DNA of 64,000 nt from Siphonodentalium dalli (GCA_032622095.1 CP136069.1:127613450-127677449); one strand, 5' to 3'. Counted from the stretch's first letter, positions 48,146 to 59,708 are shown. Notes: a model not told the origin generated them from the letters alone. A program made the numbers and translations.

Positions 48146-48304
48146 TTAAGAAATAACTCTTGTTTCAATTAAGGTTAAGCAGTTATAACCGAAAATTTTG
48201 AAGATAAATTCTATAACGCGCGTATAGGGCAGTTATAGAAAATTTATCTTCAAACTTTTCGGTTATAACTCATAAATTTAGTCGAAACAAGAGTTATTTC
48301 TTTA
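48146..48304. repeat. MITE-like hairpin, about 160 bp
   Basis: Ends share AAATAACTCTTGTTTC with its complement, and inner arms share AGTTATAACCGAAAA and GAAGATAAATT. Lies about 80 bp outside the Harbinger right end. Confidence 0.85.
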
Positions 48305-48425
48305 TTAAATTCGTCATTCCACAAGAGAACCACCATAAGTAGAAGATATAAGTATAAAATGAGGTAAAACTTCGAGATTATGGCGGACGAAAAAGACGCA
48401 CACAAGGTTGACATTGACATGAACA

Positions 48426-48655
48426 TGAATGCCATCCCAATAATTTAACAAAAAATAACACAGAAGGTTTATTGACCCCTATATTTGGCCTTTTGCTTCT
48501 GGACTTTTCAGGATTTAGTCGGAAATATGGCTTGTTGCCATTCATTGAGAGATTTCCAATGAATGGCAACCAGCCATATATCCGACTAAATCCTGAAAAA
48601 CTACCCATAATTATGTTGTGGTTAAGGAGTCTATTATTTATGGCATTACTTTACC
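48426..48655. repeat. Foldback relative of the 49848 MITE
   Basis: A perfect-looking inner hairpin (48504-48602) with arms CAGGATTTAGTCGGAAATAT and TTGCCATTCATTG. The right part (GTGGTTAAGGAGTC then ATTATTTATGGCATTACT) is homologous to 49918-49955. Confidence 0.7.
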
Positions 48656-48953
48656 TTGTATTTGTCGGGTTTCTCACCTTCCGGTAATAAACAAAACTGC
48701 CTACATAAATATACAAAATAATCATATTGAGCTAAACAATGCTGAACGCGGATCTAATACATCTGATACACAAAAAACCCACTCATTGCACACTGTACAC
48801 ATATTCACATGTTTCCCTGCATTCAAAATATTCATATACGCACGCAATATGTGTCGGGACGACCATGTGAACGCATATAATGTATCGGTTTATACATTAT
48901 GAAGGAATAATCACCTCTTTGCCATGGCGTGGAACATTGCTTACCATATCCGG
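48656..48953. other. Sequence without recognised features
   Basis: AT-rich; nothing recognised. Confidence 0.35.
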
Positions 48954-49172
48954 ATCTAAACAAAAGCCAGGTTCTGTAACGTTTTTTTGCTTTCGTTTAC
49001 ATAACAAAGGAAAAACATTTGACAATAACATACTGTTTATGCCATATTTCTGATTGGTATAAGAACAAAGTCTGTCTATATTTGACTATTATTTCTGTTT
49101 ATGGCGGTTCTTGGCGGAGGTGAATACTTTAACAGCATACCCACCGCCAACGCCACCCGTATCTTTAATGTC
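48954..49172 (-). repeat. Dispersed repeat, copy 2 (inverted relative to 12403)
   Basis: Reverse-complement copy of 12403-12631 with scattered differences over about 220 nt. Confidence 0.75.
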
Positions 49173-49847
49173 CCAACTCGAAATTGCACGATCTAAGTGA
49201 CTTTGTAAGCGAGTTTGCTTTACAATTATTAAAATTCTCCCGGGGTAATCAATTCAATCTTTATTGCGATATCGACTCACAAAAGTCACCAAAAAAAATG
49301 CAATCTCGAGCTGGGACCACCCCCTGATGCGAAGAAGATAATCGAGGAACAAGCATTACAGACATATTATGGACTTCTTCGGTGCGTGAAATTGATAAGT
49401 TAGTACTCCGGCGCCATGCCTTACCTGGGGAATGTAGCAATTCTACTAACATCGCCGAAAATTTCAAAGAAATAGACCACAACACTCCATAGAAAACACC
49501 GTCTGAACTACTCCCAATTGTAAATATTTACATCTCGATTCGGGACGCAACTATCGTCGATAATCTAACACAAATGATTTCGTCATCGAGAGCCATTCAA
49601 TTTAATTAATATATAAGAATGACGGCGTGTATCGTTAATTTGGATTAATATTCGTAACAAATAACTACTTTGAGCAAGATTATTCTCTATTTCAATTTGA
49701 TCATCCTACCGGAGTGTTTCACATCACTTTAACAAGAATATATTCCTTGCCTCGTTTGTTCAATGTTATAAAGTTCCCTATTAGAACTGGTCAGAACATC
49801 AAAAGGTTCCCAGGTTTTGTACTAGTGGAAAATAATCTCTACGGGCG
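49173..49847. other. Sequence without recognised features
   Basis: No exon or repeat noticed. Confidence 0.35.
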
Positions 49848-49958
49848 TACAGTAATGCCCTAAATAACCGACAAGCCATATTTCCGACTAAATCCTGAAA
49901 AATTAAATAATAATTCTGCTGTGGTTAAGGAGTCGATTATTTAGGGCATTACTGTAGC
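49848..49958. repeat. MITE, about 111 bp
   Basis: Ends TACAGTAATGCCCTAAATAA and its complement. Interior CATATTTCCGACTAAATCCT is shared with 48426-48655. Located about 70 bp before the exon at 50030. Confidence 0.85.
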
Positions 49959-50029
49959 TCTATAGTAGAGATCCAAGACATGATCTAACTGGTGTCATGT
50001 GCACATGAGCTAGTTTATTTTTTTTGCAG

Positions 50030-50946
50030 ATATAGTACTCCCAGCATGGCTGTTGCACCGGGCGCTGATTTCGAGGTGAATGTCATTCTGTGTTCTGAGC
50101 CGTCTTGTTGTGCAGAATGCCCGGATGTTAGCAACAAACTCGATAACGTCTCAATCGAGTCAGAAACCACGCGGACGTCAGTCGTAGAAAAGCGACCAGA
50201 ACTATTTGATCACATTACACAAAACTACGATTATGTCATCCTTATACTTTGCTGCCATTCGCACGAGTTTTATAGAGGCATTCTGGATAACAACCGGGAT
50301 TGCCACAATATTCTCGTCGCCAACGTTGATCCTGCTAGACACGGCAACGAGGTGTTTTGTCGCAAGACATTGTATCACATCACGCATCCTGGTGACCTAT
50401 CGGAACTGGTTAACAAACTTAGGATGTTGAAAGGTACCAAACTTGCAAGCATGAGAAACGAACGTAACGGCGGTCTTATAGAAAATGACCCGATTTCATT
50501 TGCACGTGAGCGGAGACATGAAATGGAGGATCCTCGTGTAGAAATATCGAATCCTTCTGTGACTTCAAGCTTTACTAGTGAAAGACACGACGACCGTTCT
50601 TCTAAATATGGTTTGAATTTAAATAGAAAAAGCAATGTGGAAACCAAAGATTTTTTTCCTACCAAAGACACATCTAATGTGCCCAGCAGTGACTCTCGAA
50701 CTGTGCACGATTCTACAAAGCCGAAAACTACTGCCAGAGCAAATCATCCAGTCGACGCTGACGTTACAGATTTGAAGGATGTTATTCTCAGAAATCAGAA
50801 CGACGAACCACCAGAACAAAGAGAAGCATTTGAGGGGGATGAAACGACGATCGACGAATTCGTGAATATTAACGTTCATGAAAATAGGGACGAAGAACAT
50901 GGACTCTTTGTTAGGTCACGGTTGCTGAAATTCAATGCCGACCAAG
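50030..50946 (+). CDS. Pseudokinase gene, exon 1 of 4 seen: SEFIR/TIR-like region and charged linker
   Basis: Encodes 305 codons. The first about 130 residues are compact: DFEVNVILCSEPSC, then YDYVILILCCHSHEF, HNILVANVDP and LYHITHPGDLSELVNKLRML. The order of a strand, a hydrophobic strand, another strand and a final helix after xxIxxPxDLxxLVxxL resembles the end of SEFIR or TIR domains, but I see no defining motif, so this is only a suggestion. The remainder is hydrophilic, rich in Arg, Asp, Glu and Ser, and looks disordered. Acceptor TTTTTTTTGCAG|A (phase 2 in); donor CCAAG|GTAAGT (phase 1 out). An ATG at 50046 in good context could be the start if the upstream exon is non-coding. Confidence 0.7.
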
Positions 50947-50959
50947 GTAAGTTTCTACA

Positions 50960-51200
50960 CTAAATGGATCCTCCCATTCAGTTATACGAGTATGCATTGG
51001 AATGATATATTATTCATAGGGGGGGGGGGGGGGTGTTCAGGAAAATAAGTAGGCGACCTGAGGCGACAGACAATAAAAGTGCAGAGGAGTCTTATTTATT
51101 GGAGGGAAATGTTAAGATAATAAGTTCAACAACTCGTCTGTTGAACATATTATCTGAACAGTTCCTGTAAATACTCATCAACGAGTATTTAGTATACAAA
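50960..51200 (+). repeat. Splice-site-associated repeat family (SAR), copy 5
   Basis: Starts AAATGGATCCTCCCATTCAG about 15 bp after the exon donor at 50946. It carries a run of about 16 G in place of the TTTGGAGG block, then AGGCGACAGACA and the internal inverted repeat AAGTTCAACAACTCGTCTGT with its partner. Ends near ACTCATCAACGAGTATTTAG. Confidence 0.8.
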
Positions 51201-52930
51201 GAGCTGAACACTATTGCTAAGCACTATGCCAGTGTGCGGCGGTTTGTACCAAAGCAACAGTCTCCAATGTCAATACTCTTAAGCATAAAACTAGTCAAGG
51301 CAAAAATAGAAATAGGTGTCGCCAGACACTAAAACAAGCTAAATATCTTAATTACCCCCACATATACAATAGGGAGTTTGCGACACGCGGATGGGGTGGG
51401 TGGGCACAACCCAATGGGCCGACCAGTATGAGAACATTTGTAGATCTGAACCTGACCTTTGCAAAATCCTAACATCTAGTGATCTAACCTCGGGAAAATT
51501 TACACCCCGTTTTGTTTTTCTTGAATTAATAATCAATTTTTGACTAGCCACTGGGGAGCTACCAGGACACACCGGGCCGACCATGGTTCTGGCCGGTGTG
51601 AGAACATTGTAAATTCCTAGCATCTAGACTGGCCTCAAGCTGTTGTTGGAAATGTTCAATCTGACACACATTAAGGTTGGAAATTTTCCAGTTGATGGCC
51701 ATGTCAGTCCCAAAATGTTTACCAAAAATAGGAAAATATGCAAATGTTGGTCTAAAAACAAACATATTCCCCACTAATAATTGTTTGGAAAATCAAACTA
51801 CGAGAACAATTTTAACCTCTAGTTGGTGTGAAATGTCCAACTAATGTTGTGTCATGTATAACATTTCCAACTGTTGAAAGTTTTGACCAAAGATCGTGGA
51901 ATTCTATATGTATTACATTTTTGAATGAACCGTTTAGTTACTTTATCGTGTGGGGTGTCATATTTCCCATTTTAATAAATTTTTACCATTTCAACTGACA
52001 TGGCGCATTTGAACCTCAAGAATGATGTTTATTGTAGTGGGGATACTATATGTCCATAAAGACACGATCTATCGATAAATATACATTTTACTCTGCAAAA
52101 TCTGTTTTTATTGAATGGAATAAGGGTAGGATCATGCATTTAATGAAATTATCGTACACACCAAACATAGTATTATGTTCTTTAAGCCTTCCGAGAAGAT
52201 GATAAAATGGGCTTTAAATTATTTTTGGAGAAAAATACTTAAATATGATAAAACATTGGAGGCAGGTGGATGCGTTGTGTAAAATTGTCACTTCAATGTC
52301 CGAGTTATAGATCGGGAGCTATATATTATGCCATATTTTAGTAGTTTATCAACGGCCGTTGTGTTAGTTAATCAATTTGGTAAGTCTCCTGCGTTCTTAC
52401 AGATTTCATAACTTCCACCCATATACCGGTCACCATATTTGAGCCATCTTAGGGTTAGTAGGCCATTTTTTAATTCAAAGGATATTTGTTTATTACTGTA
52501 GGTGCACAATGTATTGTTCAACTATTCTCCATTTTCTACACAAAAGTGTGACGCTCGTTTTTATTATCCTATCGGGAAAATACCATAAGAAGGAGGGTTT
52601 TTGACTTTCGTATGCGATAACGTGTATCAATGCAGAAAGTATTTCGAGACACATGCAGTCAATATGCATATGTGTATTTCATATGTCGATCCCCGGTGCG
52701 TAGAAGTTGCTGCATTAAAGCCAACGGTCCGTGGCGGTTAAATAAATTCAATTTAAATTTGCAATAAATGCCTCCATGTGTCTCATTCTGATCCGGGGAT
52801 AAAAATAGGCGAATAAATATGTTAAATCATTATCCATCCCTTAACTAACACCATTTCGAATGGGCAAAAGCCGCCACGTGATAGTCCGGGAAAAGTCATA
52901 TTGTACTCACGAATGTCATATTGGACTCCC
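51201..52930. other. Intron sequence with weak internal repeats
   Basis: Around 51400-51660 there are repeated GGGCCGACCA and GTGAGAACATT blocks and TTGGAAATGTTCAA-like blocks. No exon recognised. Confidence 0.35.
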
Positions 52931-52944
52931 AAGTGTGCAATATA

Positions 52945-53040
52945 TACACATTATCGGTACAGTGAAGTGATATGGGCTGCAGTATCACGCATCGTTGACG
53001 ATGTCAGATCGCCGTATCAAACGAGCTGCCGCAGGATGGC
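52945..53040 (+). repeat. Half copy of the 53440 hairpin element
   Basis: ACACATTATCGGTACAGTGA through ATCAAACGAGCTGCC matches the left arm of 53440-53638 in the same orientation, without the right arm. Confidence 0.8.
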
Positions 53041-53230
53041 ATGGTTCATCCCATGCCACAAGGGGCAAAACATCCCCATGAACATCACCAACACCAACAC
53101 CCAGCAGACGAATATTTGACGTACGCCGAACGGTTCCGCACAGTGTCCGGCACACAAAAAGTTATTTCCGGTTGTCAGTTTATACGATAATGCGCATGCG
53201 AAGTTGGTCAGGATACACGCGCGACAATAG

Positions 53231-53450
53231 AACAGATCCGTTTACGCTTCAAACGAACAAACCTGATAAATAGTTCACAACTTCCGGTGACCTAATTTCA
53301 CGGGATACTGATACGGAATTCAAAGGATACTGATACGGAATTCATAGAATACCGATACGGCTCACGACCAGACAAACGTTTTCCGACTGCTCGGAATTTA
53401 TCGCCAAACAATAGTGGTATTTGTAAGGGATTAGTGGTAGTCATATAATA
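53231..53450 (+). repeat. 220-bp direct repeat, copy 1
   Basis: From AACAGATCCGTTTACGCTTC to GTGGTAGTCATATAATA, nearly identical to 53861-54080. Contains a doubled GGATACTGATACGGAATT unit. Confidence 0.9.
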
Positions 53451-53638
53451 AATACACATTATCGGTACAGTGAAGTGATATGGGCTGCAGTATCACGCCG
53501 AGTTGACGATGTCAGATGGCCGTATCAAACGAGCTGCCTCAGGCAGCGAGTTTGATGCGGCCATCTGACATCGTCAACGAGACGTGATACTGCAGCCCAT
53601 ATCACTTCACTGTACCGATAAATCGTTTATTATATGAC
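53440..53638. mobile_element. Hairpin element inserted in the direct repeat
   Basis: Arms of about 95 nt starting GTCATATAATAAA, then TTATCGGTACAGTGAAGTGA, with the complement ending at 53638. The second direct-repeat copy lacks the element and continues from CATATAATAA into CATTTTTAT, giving a natural empty site for comparison. Confidence 0.85.
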
Positions 53639-53860
53639 ACATTTTTGGTTCATCCCATGTCACAAAGGGCAAAACTACTTCGTTACACCATCCCATGTCA
53701 TCACCCGGGCAAAAGTTCTACATTGAACATTCCCAGTCAACACCCGAAACTCCCAATTTAAGGCCAAGGTCGAGGAACTATTTTTTGTTGAATTTGGGCT
53801 TTGGGGGTGATTCGCACAAACGCGTAATAATACAAAAAAAATCTTTCGTAATAATGTCTT

Positions 53861-54080
53861 AACAGATCCGTTTACGCTTCAAACGAACATACCTGATAAA
53901 TAGTTCCCAACTTCCGGTGACCTAATTCACGGGATACTGATACGGAATTCAAAGGATACTGATACGGAATTAATAGAATACCGATACGGCTCACGACCAG
54001 ACAAGCGTTTTCCGACTGCTCGGAATTTATCGCCAAACAATAGTGGCATTTGTAAGGGATTAGTGGTAGTCATATAATAA
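53861..54080 (+). repeat. 220-bp direct repeat, copy 2
   Basis: Partner of 53231-53450, with a few substitutions (for example CGAACAAACC against CGAACATACC). Confidence 0.9.
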
Positions 54081-54468
54081 CATTTTTATTGGGACTCCGT
54101 GACGCCACATATTGACTATTACGAAATGAATCGGCGAAGTTGTGATGCGCGCGCAACACTGGTGGATTTAGCAGACGTTTCACTTCCGCATTGAGTTTTT
54201 TTTTTCATTTCCGTGTTTACTGTTCCAAATAATGCTTTGTGATGATCAAATACAGGCTTTTATAGAGAATTAAGTGACGACAAATACCAAAAATAACCAC
54301 AAAAGTTTTATTCCAAATATTTGGATAAACATACAGATGGATAATAAAAATGTCATTATACAATGTTGTGTACAGTATGAGTTTTTCTTGTACTCGTCCA
54401 GGTTGTGGTGAAAACTCATATTGGACTCGACACTGCGTGTACATGTACTTTACTATGTCATAGAATAC

Positions 54469-54820
54469 ACCCATAGTAACGCTGAATGGGTCATTGTCGC
54501 CATATGTTGCTATGTCGGGTACCCATGCAGCTTTATGAAAGGTGTTGGTGTTACCCAGCTTGACCTTTGCTGTGGTTTCTGCACACATTTGATACCACAA
54601 TCTTGTATCCGATCACATGGCGCATCGGTAGTCATCTTTAAAGCTGTTATTCCAGTTTCATATTTGTTTTTATTGGGCACATAACGCTAAGAAAGGTGTT
54701 CCTTTCAATAACATAAATCAACAAAGGCCAAGTAGGGTACTCAACACACCTTTTCGTAAAAATGGGTACCCAATACCAAAATGTGGCGAAAATGACCCAT
54801 TCAGCCATAGTAACGAGAGT
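54469..54820. repeat. Foldback element, about 350 bp
   Basis: Arms share GCTGAATGGGTCATT and GGGTACCCA (54478 and 54525) with complements at about 54803 and 54760. A further GGTGGGTACCCAG block lies at 55073. Confidence 0.7.
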
Positions 54821-55169
54821 AAAAAAAAGATTTGCCACGACTGATTTTGGTTTTAACCACGAGCCTTTCTACGATTTAGGTATGTATATATAAAGCCTCA
54901 ATATTATGAATAATTATCGACCTATATTTTAGTATTCCTCCTTTCAAACTGTGTATATATAGTAGATATAAAGGCACATGATCATGTTATATATACGCCG
55001 AGCGTTGCCCTTTGTACATGCCTGGGACTATATAACACACACGGCGCCGATTTTTAGAAGCGTGTGTTGCTATGGTGGGTACCCAGTTTTATGAAAAAGT
55101 GCACATAAAAACAAATACACGCTTCTATGCTGTATATAGAATTTTGAAGGATGTATTATTTTTTTGCAG

Positions 55170-55825
55170 ACGACCACGTTGTAGTATCAGAAATCATACC
55201 GAAGTTAGCAAAAGAAGAAGACTACTTTGCATTATCAGATCTACTGCCGCCGAAAAGGGAGAAAATCGTTCAAGCAGCAATTCAAGAAATAAGTTATTTA
55301 ATGTTCTCCGTAGACATATCGGCACAAGAACTAGATAAATTAATGGCCGTAGAGAAAAACGTTTGGGTTATCATAAAACACTCAACGAACTTCAGTACAA
55401 GATTTCCAGTTTATGTGCTAGTCTATATACGTGTTCTTTGTGTTCTGTACTTCCGTGGTTCCGTTGCTGGGCAGCTGGCATATTCAATGGCGAAACACAC
55501 AGAAAGCGCTTGGTCATTGAAAAATAATGCGGCGAATGAAGTCACTCAACGAGCGAAGGAAATCCAGGCAACCTTTATGCAGAGAACGGCATGGCTCATC
55601 GAAGAAAGAAAGACAAATTGTAGACGGAAAGTGTGCGACGCTATTGATGCAATTATATCATTTTTAAAATGCAGCAGCGACTTGCTTCGTCCCACATCTC
55701 CCATTCATATGGGCAACTGGGCGACTGAACTCAAACAAAAGGCATCACGAGAAGAACTACTAACATTGGCTTCTAAGGCGAAGTTCGCTGAAAAAATTCT
55801 GATCTCATACCGAGTGATAAACCAG
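55170..55825 (+). CDS. Pseudokinase gene, exon 2 of 4 seen: helical region
   Basis: Encodes 218 codons: EIIPKLAKEEDYFALSDLLP, then predicted helices such as REKIVQAAIQEI, a hydrophobic YVLVYIRVLCVLYF stretch, NEVTQRAKEIQATFMQRTAW, ELKQKASREELLTLASKAK and ISYRVINQ. The acceptor is ATTATTTTTTTGCAG|AC; G from the previous exon plus AC gives Asp. The donor is CCAG|GTTAGT, leaving in phase 0. The hydrophobic segment, about 14 residues, is short for a membrane helix and may be a buried helix. Family not recognised. Confidence 0.75.
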
Positions 55826-56018
55826 GTTAGTGAACTGATGGAACACGTTATGCAATTGGTAAATATAATTTACCCGTACCTGTATTCTTGAGCCTTGTAA
55901 GCTTTCGCTTGTTGTGTCTAATATGTTTGTTCTTGATTTCAAAGTTTTGTTTCGCGTGTCTTTGAAATCGTAGTAAAATTTGTTATCTCTCCATTGATCA
56001 TTAAGAATTGATTTAAAG

Positions 56019-56650
56019 TCATTTATTGTATTTGCTGAGACACATATTTCTGATAAACCATTCCATTAGTTTATATTTCTCGGCACAAAATTGCTGCTTG
56101 TCCGCGTACTGGTGAATAGTTCTTTCTCTTCCTTTACTGTGCCCTCTAGTTCGACTCTCTTGATCCATTATCATTGGTAGATCAACTTCATCATATCCTT
56201 CTATTATTTTAAACATTTGGATGTCACATCGCTCTCTCCTGTAGTCTAGTGTTGTAATGTCTAGTTTCCTTAGTCTTTCTTCGAACTGCGTGCCCCTCAA
56301 GCTTGTGACTATTCTCGATGCTCGCCTATGTACGCTTTCAATCATGGTTTTGTACTCTTTATAGTGTGGGTTCCAAATGGATGATCCGTATTATAATACT
56401 GGTCGAACAAAAGATTTGTATAGGATTTAAGCATATCTTCATCGATGTAACTGAATGTTCTGTTTATTATACCTATTCTTTGATTGGCTCTTTGGATGCT
56501 CTTTGCAATATGTTTTGAGAATTTCATGGTGTTGCTAAAGATAATTCCAATGATATACTGTCTCTCATTTATGTGATGATTATGTATATTCAGGGACAAT
56601 TTTTTTTTCGTTAAAACTAACAGTCGACTCAAAGTTGTGTCACTTGTCAT
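56019..56650 (-). pseudogene. Non-LTR retrotransposon (LINE) reverse transcriptase C-terminal fragment
   Basis: On the minus strand: MKFSKHIAKSIQRANQRIG, INRTFSYIDEDML, then after a frameshift near 56350 NPHYKEYKTMIESVHRRASR, LDYRRERCDIQMFKI and ESRTRGHSKG. This is the conserved thumb and C-terminal part of Jockey/CR1-type reverse transcriptases (FxxHIxxxxxKANxxLGxIxRxF ... IExVQRRATxxV ... LExRRxRxDxxxxxKI). Both ends are missing and it is frameshifted, so it is inactive. It lies in the pseudokinase gene's intron, in antisense. Confidence 0.8.
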
Positions 56651-56659
56651 AACTGAAGG

Positions 56660-57230
56660 AGAAAATCTTCTGTTAACTTTCGATGCCTTCAGTTAATGTT
56701 CGACATGATATCTACTTGTATTGTGCACATTTACATGTTCAACGGCGTTCACAAACCGATGTCGTGTGGTGTCAAATAATGAAGTGGAAACATGTTGTTA
56801 CTCTCTATATGTATTATAGACAAATCAATGTGATTTAAATTATGATTATAACTGGCGAATATTTGTATAACCTCTCATCATACAAAAACAACTTTATACT
56901 CACATTCGGAATACAATTTGCAGATGCATATGTACATGTGCACATGTAGGTTCGTGCGATGGTAGTCATAACTAAATATACATTATGTTACATTACAGAT
57001 GTCCAATGAATCAAGTATCACGTCCACTACCAGATGTCATTATAATAACACAACTTTCTGAAATACTGAATGTGAATATAGAGTTGTTTTTATGAATGGG
57101 GGCTAATTCAACTTAATTGTCCACTTTTCAAATTTATCTCAGCCATGGTTTATCGGATCTTAATTAAAGTTGGTATGGTGGTTCGCAATCCAAAGTGCTT
57201 TAAAACGAGGACACAAAGGCGATCACGTTT
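56660..57230. other. Intron sequence without recognised features
   Basis: Nothing recognised. Confidence 0.35.
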
Positions 57231-57232
57231 AT

Positions 57233-57595
57233 AGGATATATCAGATTAATATTCTGATATATCAGATTACTTAATCTGATATGTCAGATCATGATTTTGA
57301 TACATCAGACTACTTAATCTGATATATAAGATTGTGGAATGACCAATCAAGGTTACTGTCTAACTGATGAAGGCTAGACATAGACGGTCATAGACAAAAA
57401 CGCACAACAAACGATCCCGGAGAGTCCAACTAAACTATCCCAATATCACAACCTATGGTGTAGCCCACGCTCCCACCCCACCCCACTCTCGATTGGCCCA
57501 TCCATAATCTGATATATCTGAATAATAATCTAATTTATAAGAATAATAATCTGATATATTAGATTAAGTAATCTGATATATTAGAATAATCTATA
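57233..57595. repeat. Palindrome cluster TAATCTGATATATCAGATTA
   Basis: Two blocks (57233-57335 and 57503-57590), each containing several short TAATCTGATATATCAGATTA-like palindromes, are inverted with respect to each other around a 170-nt centre. Confidence 0.75.
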
Positions 57596-57775
57596 AATAT
57601 ATGTATCTCAGCCATACATGTAGTTTATTAGATATCAATAACAATTGGTATTGAGATTCGCTATCGGGATCACTTAGGAAATATTGCCCATGTGGCATCT
57701 GCATTTTCATTTCTAGAGTTATCCTTTTTTGTTTACCTCTTACTGACAGTTAGTTACCCATCACTCGCATTGCAG

Positions 57776-57929
57776 TTCATAAGACACCGGACACAGACGC
57801 TGCTTAACATGATTCTGGCAGTCACTACCAATGTCCTCGACCAGAAGAAAGACAAGGAATGCGACTCATTCTGCCGATGGTTTCTAGCTGACTCGATAAC
57901 ATATATTCTACAAAACAATATGCTTAGCC
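57776..57929 (+). CDS. Pseudokinase gene, exon 3 of 4 seen
   Basis: Encodes 51 codons: FIRHRTQTLLNMILAVTTNV, then DKECDSFCRWFLADSITYIL and QNNMLS. Helical in character, continuing exon 2. Acceptor CACTCGCATTGCAG|TTC, phase 0 in; donor TTAGCC|GTAAGT, phase 1 out. Phase agreement on both sides is the main support. Confidence 0.7.
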
Positions 57930-57934
57930 GTAAG

Positions 57935-58668
57935 TAGATGTATAGCTCGATTATGCATGCGCGCGATATGTATCTGCACACGTGTAATTCTTTTTTTGAT
58001 GTTTGAATTACTCCCGAAATTCCCCTTGTTTGTGTTCTAAATACTGAACTAAGGTCGAATGCGGCATGCAATACATTATATCAGAATACCTTTAGCAATG
58101 TCATCAAGTGCGTGAATACGATAAACTACATGTATTTGCCATGCCAAACGCTGTGGTGGGTGACATAATATTTGATAGCGTTTGTAGAGTGAACACTGAT
58201 GCGGTTTGACTGTACATGTATCAGACAATTCATTCTTCGTAGCTCCCGCTTACTAAATCCAGATTACCATAGGGCATCAATCCCCGATCGTCATAGCAAC
58301 GTGTGCTACTTACATGTAACACTTCTCATGCTACATAATTCGTCGCTGCATATTAATGAATAAATTGTTTTACAAGCACAATCCATGTCGGCACGAATTT
58401 CTGTTGATTGAACTCTTACATGCATTTGTACTTGGCCTTATTCAGAATTTCCAAGAAACCGAGTAAGTAGTAAACATTCATTGTTCAATACATACCAATG
58501 GAATACAACTGAATTATATGCGGACAATCTATGACCAGCAGCTTGCAGATTTATATATAGATGTAGACAAACTAGATATGCATATAGATATACACATTTA
58601 GGTCATCTGGAAATGACGTTGTGTATAAAATATACTGTATGGATATAGGCATTTATTCATATTTTAAG
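57935..58668. other. Intron sequence without recognised features
   Basis: Nothing recognised. Confidence 0.4.
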
Positions 58669-59511
58669 GTTCAAAGACATCTAGAAGAGGTTCGATTCAG
58701 CGATTACTGGCGTCCTGGCATGACACCTTGAATTCTCAAGCGAAGAAGCTTACTGACCTTCTAACGGACGTAATAGTACCCGCTAACAAAAAGTCTAAAT
58801 CTCAACCATCAGGCGAGCACGATTTATTTCCATGCGTATTTCCATTAGCATTTCACGATCGTGACACTGTGAAACAGAAAGTGTCAAATTGCAAAGTGCT
58901 TGATAAAGACCCCGATGTGATCCGTGAAACCCTTTTTGGGCTGATAGAGACAGAACTGCGGCGAATAAATCTTGACATCGATTACGAGTCGGCGAGACCA
59001 CTAAAGGGACACAAGGATAGCTACGCTTTCTCATGTCAAACAGCTGGCGTATTTTCTAGAGGATTTGTCTTTGGTGATAAGCGCCAGAAAAATCTGCGAG
59101 GAATATACACGAAAGATGATGGTGTTGTTGCAGTAGAAATGTGCAATGTTGGTATATTGCGCCGGTTGAGTCATGATAATATTGCAAACTTATTGGCGTT
59201 CAGTGTTCATCGAGAACCAAGTTGCTGTATTGTGGAGGAATTTGGTGGTGAAATGTCCACGATTCTACTAGAATTCTTGCTGACAGAACGTAAATACCAT
59301 CAAACAGGTAATATAGAAATGTTGATCCACATATGCATACAGGCGATTAGGGCAATACAGTATCTTCATTCCCCTCGGCAGAGAATACTACACAGAGACA
59401 TCATGGCCTGTCGGTTCATAGTGGCTGATGGACACAGAGCAAGAAACGTGCCGACAAAACTATCAGATTTTCAACACGCAATCGAAATACCTGAAAGTGG
59501 CAATGCCTTTG
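58669..59511 (+). CDS. Pseudokinase gene, exon 4 of 4 seen: kinase-like domain, N-lobe to activation-loop start
   Basis: Encodes 280 codons. The first about 115 are a linker (SRRGSIQRLLASW, LTDLLTDVIVPANKK). Then comes a kinase fold: VAVEMC, ILRRLSHDNIANLLAFSVHR, IVEEFGG, IQAIRAIQYLHS, ILHRDIMACRFIV and LSDFQHA. These align to the alphaC-beta4 HxNI region, the hinge and the catalytic loop of tyrosine-kinase-like domains. Catalytic features are altered: VAVE where VAIK is expected, HRDIMACR lacking the usual Asn, and DFQ in place of DFG. It should therefore be a pseudokinase or highly divergent. Acceptor TTTTAAG|GT (C plus GT gives Arg); donor CTTTG|GTAAGT, phase 1. The C-lobe is not seen in the remaining 4.5 kb. 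Confidence 0.8.
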
Positions 59512-59708
59512 GTAAGTAAATTAACCGAAACCAGACGGATGTCCCCAATTGGGTTGATTAAAACTAAAATATGGAGAAAAAAACGTCTTAATAATTTCGA
59601 ACAATAGATATTTGACACATTGCAAGTGAATTGACATATACATTTAGATTTGGAGAAAGAAAAACACTTTGGACCAGCGTGAAGCTGGATACTACAGAAA
59701 ATCGACAT

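Noticed and set aside
29418-50030. One fused gene from the secreted protease to the pseudokinase
   Set aside because: Exon J ends in a stop, no membrane-spanning exon was found in the 20 kb between, and the candidate exon at 37860 does not give matching phases.
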